DNA from: Tardiphaga sp.
GTDB lineage: Bacteria; Pseudomonadota; Alphaproteobacteria; Rhizobiales; Xanthobacteraceae
Direction: 5' to 3'
Length of the DNA stretch: 11,267 nt
Assembly (NCBI GenBank): GCA_014377915.1
Contig: JACMOT010000214.1
Coordinates: forward strand, 1 to 11,267
In this document: piece by piece, positions 1 through 5,756 of the stretch
How positions within the stretch are numbered: position 1 is the stretch's first letter
Layout: every line of letters starts with the position of its first letter
The notes under the pieces: model-generated
What the model saw: the letters and a program-made list of their open reading frames with translations, nothing else
What the model was told of the DNA's origin: nothing
Database searches by the model: none
Made by a program: the position numbers and the translations under genes

Positions 1-405
1 GAGTTGGTCCAGGGATACCTGCTCGGCCGCCCCACATCCTCTCCGCTCACATCGCCTTGTATGCCCCCAAGTTCGGCGTAAGGGCCCCGAACCCGGCCCG
101 GTGGCCCAACAAACGGGCATCCCGCCACCATCTGCCCACACGTTCGGCACTCCCAAGCCAAGACACCAACATTTCCGCAATAACGGGTTTGACCCCTCCG
201 TAACCCCGACCCTACGCTTTAAGCGGGCAGAAGACCCGGCGTGCATCGAGGTGGTGCAAACCTTGCAGGGACGGAAACGAGCCGATCGCCAGCGCCGTCC
301 GCTTCGGACGACGCGCCCGTTCAGGGACCGCAAGGGTCAACAATGCCGGATACAGCGCTGCCGCGTGCGACCGCCCTCCATGACCTCACGCTCGCCGAGG
401 CGTCG
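1..405. other. Unrecognised sequence abutting the broken adhesin
   Basis: No gene is recognised here. On the minus strand the adhesin frame reads 22 non-adhesin residues and stops with TGA at 337-339. After that stop the same frame happens to stay open to the window edge, but its translation is rich in Arg, Cys and Trp and resembles no family I know. Another minus frame has two shorter open stretches separated by a TAG. None of the minus frames resumes the Asp/Gly/Thr/Val-rich repeat pattern of the adhesin. Plus-strand ORFs here run on into the antisense of the adhesin and look like shadows. A strong hairpin lies at 292-316. The block could be the end of a mobile element, a rearrangement joint or a misassembly. 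I could not identify terminal repeats or a target duplication, because only one side is visible. Confidence 0.5.
292..316. repeat. Strong GC hairpin in the unrecognised left block
   Basis: CGTCCG (296-301) and CGGACG (305-310) flank a three-base loop. Outer GCGC arms (292-295 and 313-316) extend the stem past a two-base bulge. No T run follows on either strand. Its meaning is unknown; structured ends are common in mobile elements. Confidence 0.35.
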
Positions 406-2226
406 GACGCCATCGGCTCCGGCGGAGAACTGCAACTGGCCATAGGCTTCGTTGCCCGCCCCGTCGTCACCGTTGCCCCCATCGCCCGGGTTGCCGTGAG
501 ACTGATCCTCGTCGTCAAGAATGATGCCCGACTTGGGACCACCTCCCTCGCCGTCGCCGCTCACGCGCGAACTCGGAATGCCTTCTCCGCCATTCGAGGA
601 CGTCGGAGCGGAATCGAACGCCACCGGACTGTCGTCATTCACCGTGATGCTGAGCTGCGCGCTGGCCTTGTCGCCATCGCCGTCGGTCACGGTATAGGTG
701 AAAGCGAGCGTGAGATTGTCCTCGAACGAAGTCTCGACGCCGGAGGTCGAAGGATCGTCGACCAGTGGCTGCGCCAGCGGCGCAAAGGCCGTGAAGATGT
801 ACCGGCCAGTCGAATCCAGCGTCAGCGTGAACACCGGCGATTCGCCTCCGGTGCCGCTGTGGTGTTCGCTTGTACCCGTCAATGCGCCGGTCGCCGCATT
901 CCAGCTCAGCGCGACATTTTCGATATGCCCGATGCCGTTGCCATCGACATAGATTGCCCGCAGCTGGCTGACCGCGTTGCCGTTGGCGTCGGTGATCTTG
1001 AGCTCCGCTGCGCCGGCCTGGTTGGTGAATGCGATCGCACCGAGGCCGTCGGCGCCCGGGCTGAATTCCAACTGACCGGACACCGACACGGTCTGACCAG
1101 GAACGTCGCCAAGCTGCGAAAATTCGGGATCCGAATTGCCGCCGGCCTGCCCTTCGTCATCGAGCGTAGCAGACACCGTGATCGGACCGCCCTCACCTTC
1201 ACCCGGAAGGCTGGTGTCCTGCGGTGCGCCGTCACTGGCGGTCGGCGTGTCGTCGTTGATCACCAGTTCCACGGTGCCGACCGTCGAGTCGCCATCATTA
1301 TCGTGGACGGTGTAGCTCAGTGTGAAAGTATTGTTGCCTTCGACATTATCTGCCAGCGCGCCGGTATGGTGCAGCAGGGCATGATCGAGCGTAACCGTGA
1401 AATTGCCGTTCACCGGATCGGTGAGAACCAGACGGAATACGTCATGCGCGCCGTCATTGCCGGTTAGTGTATTGGTAGCGGCGTTCCACGTGAACGTTAC
1501 TGCGATTCCGTTGATGACCTGCGTGGTGCCGTCCATAGCCGCAAAGTCGATGGTGCCGGGCCCGTTCGACTGGTAATCATGCGACAGAGTTGCGGAAACG
1601 GTATAGGGCGCATCGATGTCGCCATTGCCGCCGGCATTGCCGTTGGCGCCCGGGATTGCGTCCTCGTCAAGCACGATACGGGCGTTGAGCCCGGCCGTCG
1701 GCACCGTGTTGGCAATAGCAGCCCGCTGCTGCGGGCCTGCGACAACGTTCGGAAAATCCTCCGGTCCCAACAGATCCAGCGGATTGGGGGCCGACAGCGG
1801 ATCCACCGCCGGATTGCTGAAATTGGCCCCAGCGGGAACGCCCAGAGCGCCAGGCGTGCCCGCCGCCGGCAGTATCGATTGATCGGTGCTGATGGGAAAC
1901 AGCGCCGCAAACTCCTCACCGGTCAGGGTCTGAGCCGGCGTCATGTCGAAGGCGACGTCGGAAAGCGGCCGCCCCATCGAGTCGAACACCGGCTCGACCG
2001 TGACCGTGGATTGGTTATCGAACAGCACGACCAGCCGGTCGCCAACCCGCACAAAGGTCAGCCTTTCACTGGCAACGTCGGAGAAATCCACGCGGGTGTT
2101 GCCATCGAGATGGACGGTCACGGCCTGCCCGCCCGGCGGCTTCTCGATCTTCAGATTCTTGGGCGGCAGATTCGTGGGCGTGGCAGCCGAATTCGACAGC
2201 TGGGCGAGCACGACGGGAGCATTCAT
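337..2226 (-). pseudogene. Large type I-secreted repeat adhesin (LapA/BapA-like), N-terminal part, disrupted
   Basis: This is the N-terminal ~607 residues of a large surface adhesin of the VCBS/T1SS-143 repeat type, presumably exported by the secretion genes upstream. Residues ~32-95 form a small beta-rich domain (VGDRLVVLFDNQSTVTVEPVF) that recalls BapA-prefix-like domains. A Pro/Ala/Asn-rich linker follows (~115-180), with a di-alanine motif PAAG at 120-123. Repeat 1 spans ~184-330 and ends TVELVINDD. Repeat 2 spans ~350-533 and ends QLSITVNDD. Repeat 3 starts at ~568 (IILDDEDQ). It loses similarity right after GQLQFSAGADGV (residue 607), where repeat 2 has GQLEFSPGADGL and continues. Twenty-two unrelated residues and TGA follow. 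Full-length relatives run to thousands of residues with C-terminal RTX or secretion signals, absent here. The start has TGAGGT six bases upstream (2233-2238). I call it disrupted; an assembly chimera is the main alternative. Confidence 0.75.
1858..1869 (-). other. Candidate LapG cleavage site (PAAG) in the adhesin
   Basis: These codons encode Pro120-Ala121-Ala122-Gly123 of the adhesin. Known LapG proteases cut LapA-type adhesins between two alanines in a T/A/P-A-A-G-like motif about 110 residues from the N-terminus. Position and residues both fit, and a LapG gene lies just upstream. Other di-alanines (residues 14-15, 107-108) have poorer context. Cleavage is inferred. Confidence 0.55.
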
Positions 2227-2279
2227 CGAACAACCTCACGATGGTGGGAGGTCGCTGGTTCGCCCTCCCCGTGAGTATT

Positions 2280-2309
2280 AAAATATTCTTAAAAATGAAT
2301 TGACGTCAA
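2280..2309 (-). promoter_or_regulatory. Candidate sigma-70-type promoter of the adhesin
   Basis: On the minus strand TTGACG (2304-2309) is followed after 18 bases by TATTTT (2280-2285). This gives a -35 close to consensus and a fair -10, with the -10 about 50 bases before the adhesin start. The -35 lies inside the perfect 12-base palindrome ATTGACGTCAAT (2299-2310), so a regulator bound there would cover the promoter. AT-rich sequence produces such boxes by chance, so this is moderate evidence. Confidence 0.4.
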
Positions 2310-2547
2310 TAAATCCCGAAAATTTTATAAGGTTTGTCAGCGTGTTGGTTAAATTCGAAAATCAGATTTCATGTTAAGATATGTAAATATCAAAAGTCAT
2401 TTACTAGACTAGATTCATTTTATTGGATGGGATCAAAGTTATTATTTCGACTACATAAAATATTACTACAGATAAAACCAGTCGACGTACAATTAGCGAT
2501 TTTTAATACGCTGACTTAATATAATACTCAACCAAGAGAGGACAATA

Positions 2548-2583
2548 ATGCATCGCACAACCTTTCAATATTTGGTGCCTTGA
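2548..2583 (+). CDS. Possible 11-residue leader peptide or chance mini-ORF
   Basis: An ATG at 2548 is preceded by AGAGAGGA at good spacing, and TATAAT lies ~22 bases upstream of it (2520-2525). The reading frame is MHRTTFQYLVP and then TGA. The initiation signals are better than those of several real genes in the window, yet nothing downstream on the plus strand looks like a gene it could control. It could be a leader peptide, the remnant of a decayed gene, or coincidence in AT-rich DNA. No -35 box at normal spacing was seen. Confidence 0.2.
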   Translation: MHRTTFQYLVP

Positions 2584-2703
2584 TACCAAATGCTTGTTGG
2601 GCTGAATGTAAAAAGATTTGTCCTAGCGTCTCAACGTCGTCTCGCAGCTGGCTTGCCTCGCCTCGACGACATCCGGACTCACGGTCTTGACGCCCGCTAT
2701 TGC

Positions 2704-2727
2704 GAAAAACCTGGCGCCGATCCTGGT
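2704..2727 (-). terminator. Weak rho-independent terminator after the mliC-like gene
   Basis: Seven bases past the stop codon, the minus strand reads ACCAGG, a seven-base loop, then CCAGGT running into a T run. The stem has five pairs and one A-A mismatch. The position directly after the stop, and the T run, favour a terminator. The short stem keeps confidence modest. Confidence 0.4.
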
Positions 2728-2733
2728 CGCGGA

Positions 2734-3078
2734 TCAGGCGCGAGAAATGGTGCAAGCCACCGGATGATACTTGCTGCGATAGAGCAGCGCGTGATCGCGG
2801 ATGCCGTCGAGCCAGACCCCGCGGCCAGCATAGCGATAGCCCTGTCCCATCGGGATCAACCGAACGGGCAATGCATGACGCGGCGACAGATGAAGCCGTG
2901 CCGTCACGATATCGCCTGGAAAGGTGACCGGCCCGGAGCTCAGCCGGTACGCCGCGCCATTCTGGCAGTCGATGGCGAATTCGGCGCCGGGCAACATCCC
3001 CTGCGCGCGCGCCTGAATCGATCCGGCGAGGCCGGGAACGAGCAAAACCCCAAGCAACAACCAATAGCTCAACCGCAT
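2734..3078 (-). CDS. Small secreted protein resembling MliC-type lysozyme inhibitors
   Basis: This 114-residue protein starts MRLSYWLLLGVLLVPGLAG and has a Sec signal peptide ending near ARAQG, so it should be periplasmic or exported. There is no lipobox, unlike membrane-bound E. coli MliC. The mature part has two cysteines, one early (AIDCQNG) and one near the end (PVACTI). Before the last cysteine comes a Gly-Tyr-Arg-Tyr / Gly-Val-Trp / Asp-His-Ala-Leu-Leu-Tyr series. This matches the MliC layout of YxC near the start, then SGARY, a Trp, GDEATL and a final Cys. MliC proteins inhibit C-type lysozymes. I chose this ATG over one eight codons upstream because GAGGGGA (3084-3090) sits five bases before it. 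It lies between lapG and the adhesin, all on one strand. The family call rests on pattern only. Confidence 0.62.
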   Translation of the reverse strand: MRLSYWLLLGVLLVPGLAGSIQARAQGMLPGAEFAIDCQNGAAYRLSSGPVTFPGDIVTARLHLSPRHALPVRLIPMGQGYRYAGRGVWLDGIRDHALLYRSKYHPVACTISRA

Positions 3079-3083
3079 CGCCG

Positions 3084-3090
3084 TCCCCTC
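3084..3090 (-). promoter_or_regulatory. Ribosome binding site deciding the mliC-like start
   Basis: GAGGGGA lies five bases upstream of the ATG at 3076-3078. The upstream in-frame ATG (3100-3102) has no such purine run, so the shorter protein, which begins directly with the signal peptide, is preferred. Confidence 0.7.
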
Positions 3091-3162
3091 GCCTAGCTCC
3101 ATTACCGCCGCAATAAGATCGCAAAATACGACCTATTACAAGCATAGCGGATATTATCTTGC

Positions 3163-3172
3163 GAGATATCTC
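3163..3172. repeat. Perfect 10-base palindrome between lapG and the mliC-like gene
   Basis: GAGATATCTC lies in the 124-base gap between the lapG stop and the start of the mliC-like gene. It could be an operator for the latter. There is no T run, so it is not a terminator. A 10-base palindrome can occur by chance. Confidence 0.3.
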
Positions 3173-3202
3173 TGAAGTAGCAAACTCGCGGGAGGTAGCG
3201 AT

Positions 3203-4192
3203 TTACAGCATCAGCGGCAGACCCTGACCGCTACCCGACAAGCCACTTTCGGCGGCGGGAAGCATGTCGCTTTCACTCTCATGATGCAGCCGCTCGGCAT
3301 AGGGCGCGGCGAACAGGCTGACGCCCTGATAGTTGATGGCGAACAGCGGCATGAAATGCGGGAGGTCGCGGGTTTCGGCCAGCCGCGAAAAGCGATTGTC
3401 CAGCACCAGCCAGCGGCCGTCGATGCGCACGCCGAGCACCGCATGGTCCTCGCGAACCGCGGTATCGCGGACCAGCATCAGCTTGATATCAGCTTCCGCG
3501 ACGCCGGCCGCGCGCAGCAGTGCCAGTTTCGCGATCGCATAGTCCTCGCAATCACCGGTCCCGGCCGTCAGCGTCTCCAGCGGCGAACTCCACAGATCGG
3601 CCACACCATGCTGTTGGAAGTCGCTGACATAACGCACCGCCTGATTGACATCGCGATTGATGATTTCGACCCGCGAGCGCAAGTCCCCAACCGCCGAAGC
3701 TGCTTCGTCGAAGGCAATGAATTTCCGGGCACCGGTAGAGCATATATCAGTGCCGGATTTGCACCCGTCGATCGACTTCAATTCCGCGCCCATTCGAGCC
3801 TCGACGCCGCGCCACTTGGTCCACAGCAGCCCCTCGGGCGCGCGGAAGGTAAACAGGCCGAAGGGCTCGTCGCTAATCGGTGGTATCTGCACGGACGCCG
3901 CTACGTCACTCCGCACCTTTGCGCCGACATCCGAGGAGGAGCCCGCGGATGCCAGCTCGATCAGCCTCGATCCAACGGCCCTTGCATCGCGCCTGGCAAG
4001 CACCTGGTTGATGGTGAAAAAACGCACCGGCGCGGTCATGACGGCGGGCACGATCTCGACCGCCGGAGCCGGCAAGGCCCTTTTCGTTCGCGCTTTCGCA
4101 CTCGCCGCGCTGCATCCGCCGGCGCTGAGCAAACCGGCAAGCACGATGACAAACATCCGCGGAAGTGTCCGCGCCTGACTGATACGCAACAT
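3203..4192 (-). CDS. lapG: LapG-type transglutaminase-like periplasmic cysteine protease
   Basis: This 329-residue protein belongs to the bacterial transglutaminase-like cysteine proteinase (BTLCP/LapG) family. LapG cleaves the N-terminus of LapA-type adhesins in the periplasm and so frees them from the surface. A hydrophobic signal segment lies at ~13-26, with Cys27 after Ser-Ala-Gly-Gly, a poor lipobox. The catalytic triad is visible as Cys215 (GTGDCEDYAIAK), His250 (REDHAVLGV) and Asp265 (WLVLDNRF). The acidic residues around Cys215 (Asp214, Glu216, Asp217) match those reported to bind calcium in LapG. Two further cysteines (144, 151) may pair. The start at 4192 has only a weak GGGGCG upstream. 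Met13 is an alternative and would still keep the signal. The gene sits 229 bases after lapC. Its likely substrate is the adhesin at 337-2226. Confidence 0.9.
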   Translation of the reverse strand: MLRISQARTLPRMFVIVLAGLLSAGGCSAASAKARTKRALPAPAVEIVPAVMTAPVRFFTINQVLARRDARAVGSRLIELASAGSSSDVGAKVRSDVAASVQIPPISDEPFGLFTFRAPEGLLWTKWRGVEARMGAELKSIDGCKSGTDICSTGARKFIAFDEAASAVGDLRSRVEIINRDVNQAVRYVSDFQQHGVADLWSSPLETLTAGTGDCEDYAIAKLALLRAAGVAEADIKLMLVRDTAVREDHAVLGVRIDGRWLVLDNRFSRLAETRDLPHFMPLFAINYQGVSLFAAPYAERLHHESESDMLPAAESGLSGSGQGLPLML

Positions 4193-4199
4193 GACTGAC

Positions 4200-4216
4200 G
4201 CCCCGTTGTCCGGGGC
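4200..4216. repeat. Stem-loop just upstream of the lapG start
   Basis: GCCCCG and CGGGGC flank a five-base loop, 8-24 bases upstream of the chosen lapG ATG. In the transcript this six-pair GC stem would include the only SD-like sequence (GGGGC), so it could limit lapG translation. That role is inference from position. Confidence 0.35.
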
Positions 4217-4344
4217 ATCGGCCGACGTCTATGCGTCGATCCCTGTCCCGGATCTGATGGGACAAGGAATAATTCGGGGCGGCTTCGGGCCGGTTAAAGC
4301 GCGTCAACCAGCGGGAAAATCTCGATCAACGACCTCAACCGCCG

Positions 4345-4373
4345 GCAAACACATTTGCTCGCATTTTAGCAAA
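4345..4373. promoter_or_regulatory. Alternating GCAAA/TTTGC half-sites between lapC and lapG
   Basis: GCAAA (4345-4349), TTTGCT (4354-4359) and AGCAAA (4368-4373) form two overlapping inverted repeats with 4- and 8-base spacers. The cluster lies within the 229-base gap upstream of lapG. It may be a repressor or activator site, or a folded RNA element. No consensus was recognised. Confidence 0.3.
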
Positions 4374-4400
4374 CCGGATTCAGATTTCGTTGACTCTGCC

Positions 4401-4422
4401 AGCCGCGCCCGCGCGCGCGGCT
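4401..4422 (-). terminator. GC-rich hairpin overlapping the lapC stop codon
   Basis: AGCCGCGC and GCGCGGCT form an eight-pair stem with a six-base loop, touching the stop codon of the adaptor gene. No T run follows on the minus strand, so it is not a classical terminator. It may stabilise the 3' end or cause partial termination between lapC and lapG. Confidence 0.3.
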
Positions 4423-5756
4423 CAGTGCTCGCGAAACGCTTCGTCGCGCAGCGTCCGTGCTGGTTTGACCAGATAATCCAGCACCGATTTTTTGCCGGTC
4501 AGAATTTCGACGGTGGCCACCATGCCAGGAATGATCGGCAGCGGATTAGCGGCGGTGCCGAGATGGTTTTTCTCGGTACGCACCATGACACGGTAGAAGG
4601 TCTCGCCGCGCTCGTTCTTGTCGCCCTTGTCGTCGGTGATGGTGTCGGCGCTGATCCGCTCGACCCGGCCGTGCAGTGATCCGTAGACCGAGGAATCATA
4701 CGCGCTCAGCTTGACGACGGCCTCGTGGTCGGGACGGATGAAGGCGATATCCTGCGGACGAATGCGCCCCTCCACCAGCAGGGTATCGTCGAGCGGCACG
4801 ATTTCCATCAGGCTGGCGCCCGGCGCCACGACGGCGCCGATGGTGTTGACGTTGAGCTTGTTGACGATGCCGTAGACCGGCGAGCGCAGTTCGGTGCGAC
4901 GAACGCGATCCTGGGCCGACTTGATATTCTCGTCGAGTACCGCCAGATCGCCGCGCGACTTGGCGAGATCGTCTTCGGCCTGCGCGCGAAACGCCGCGCT
5001 GACGTTCTTCAGCCGCGACTGGGCTTCCTTCACCGCCGCCTCGGTCTTGACCATCGTCGCCTGTACCACGGCGAGCTGGCCACGCATGTCGGTGGCCTGC
5101 CGGTCGGCGCGCAGCATCTCGATCTCGGGCACGACTTTCTGTTCGTAGAGCCGGCGTGTCAGCAGCGTCTCGCGCGTCAGCAGGGTCAGCGTCTCGGCAA
5201 ACCGCGTTTCGGAGGCGCGCAACTCGTCGATTTCCTTTTTCTTCTGCCATTCCTGCTGGGCGATGACATCGATGTCCTGCGCCAGCTTCCGGGCGTGCGC
5301 GTCGAACACGCTGCGCTCGGTCTGCACCGCGCGCGGCGCGATCCGCGTCAGTTCGTCGGGAAATTCGACAATGTCCTTGCCGAAGGTTTCTGCCTCGAGC
5401 CGGATCACCCGCGCCGCCATCGCGCCGCGACGCTCGCGGATTTCGCCGAATTGCGAGGCGAAGTTGGTATCCTCGATCCGCGCCAGCGGCTGGTCCTTGT
5501 TGACGATGGCACCTTCCTGGACCAGCAATTCGCTGATGATGCCGCCTTCCAGCGATTGCACCACCTGGGTCTGGCGTGACGGCACCACGCGGCCGTTACC
5601 GCGCTTGACCTCGTCGAGCACGGCAAAATGCGCCCAGATCAGGAATGCCGCCAGCAGCGCGGTGACGGTGAGCAACAGCATGCGCGACGTCCGCGGCGTT
5701 CGCAGCGCGACGGCGGCACGAATATCGTTGGAGAAGGCAAAATCAGACTGCGACAT
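4422..5756 (-). CDS. lapC: HlyD/LapC-family type I secretion periplasmic adaptor
   Basis: This 444-residue membrane fusion protein links the inner-membrane ABC transporter to the outer-membrane TolC-type channel. A cytoplasmic N-terminus (~25 residues) leads into one membrane segment at ~26-46. Next comes the first half of the lipoyl/barrel-sandwich domain (VVQSLEGGIISELLVQEGAIVNKDQPL), then long coiled-coil helices at ~105-290 rich in Glu, Arg and Lys. The second lipoyl half follows (LRSPVYGIVNKLNVNTIGAVV), and then a beta-barrel domain with the family's C-terminal PGMVATVEILTGKKSVLDYL. Length is normal. The start overlaps the end of the ABC gene by 14 bases and has GGGGAAGG (5763-5770) six bases upstream, so the two are translationally coupled. 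The family is clear. The lapC name follows from the LapG and adhesin context. Confidence 0.95.
   Translation of the reverse strand: MSQSDFAFSNDIRAAVALRTPRTSRMLLLTVTALLAAFLIWAHFAVLDEVKRGNGRVVPSRQTQVVQSLEGGIISELLVQEGAIVNKDQPLARIEDTNFASQFGEIRERRGAMAARVIRLEAETFGKDIVEFPDELTRIAPRAVQTERSVFDAHARKLAQDIDVIAQQEWQKKKEIDELRASETRFAETLTLLTRETLLTRRLYEQKVVPEIEMLRADRQATDMRGQLAVVQATMVKTEAAVKEAQSRLKNVSAAFRAQAEDDLAKSRGDLAVLDENIKSAQDRVRRTELRSPVYGIVNKLNVNTIGAVVAPGASLMEIVPLDDTLLVEGRIRPQDIAFIRPDHEAVVKLSAYDSSVYGSLHGRVERISADTITDDKGDKNERGETFYRVMVRTEKNHLGTAANPLPIIPGMVATVEILTGKKSVLDYLVKPARTLRDEAFREH

Larger units (their letters stand above)
2227..2733. other. AT-rich intergenic island between mliC-like gene and adhesin
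   Basis: No long gene is supported in these 507 bases. The core 2281-2520 has 66 G or C out of 240 (about 27% by my hand count), against a clearly GC-rich surround. It holds the adhesin promoter candidate and the palindrome at 2299-2310. On the plus strand there is a perfect TATAAT at 2520-2525 and an 11-codon ORF with a good ribosome binding site. An inverted repeat, ATTTGGT and ACCAAAT, lies at 2570-2591. The end nearest the mliC-like gene (about 2620-2733) returns to normal composition, and on the minus strand it encodes a short open stretch that I could not recognise. Confidence 0.6.

Noticed and set aside
1..405. Group II intron or named insertion sequence end
   Set aside because: I looked for the GUGCG-type intron start near 405 and for familiar terminal repeats and saw none. 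The mobile-element idea stays open but cannot be named.
101..445. Plus-strand open frame of 114 codons at the left end
   Set aside because: It has Arg/Pro-rich composition with no ribosome binding site or motif, and it crosses the adhesin break into adhesin antisense.
241..1467. Plus-strand open frame of 408 codons
   Set aside because: It is antisense to the adhesin repeats and has no recognisable motif. It is explained by the codon bias of the opposite strand.
2299..2310. FixK/FNR box at the adhesin promoter
   Set aside because: TTGA and TCAA are present but separated by only two bases, whereas FNR/FixK sites need six.
2528..3145. Minus-strand open frame of 205 codons covering the mliC-like gene
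   Set aside because: Its upstream part is the out-of-frame reading of the signal-peptide protein. Only the last ~70 residues lie outside that gene, and they match no family I know and have no start of their own.
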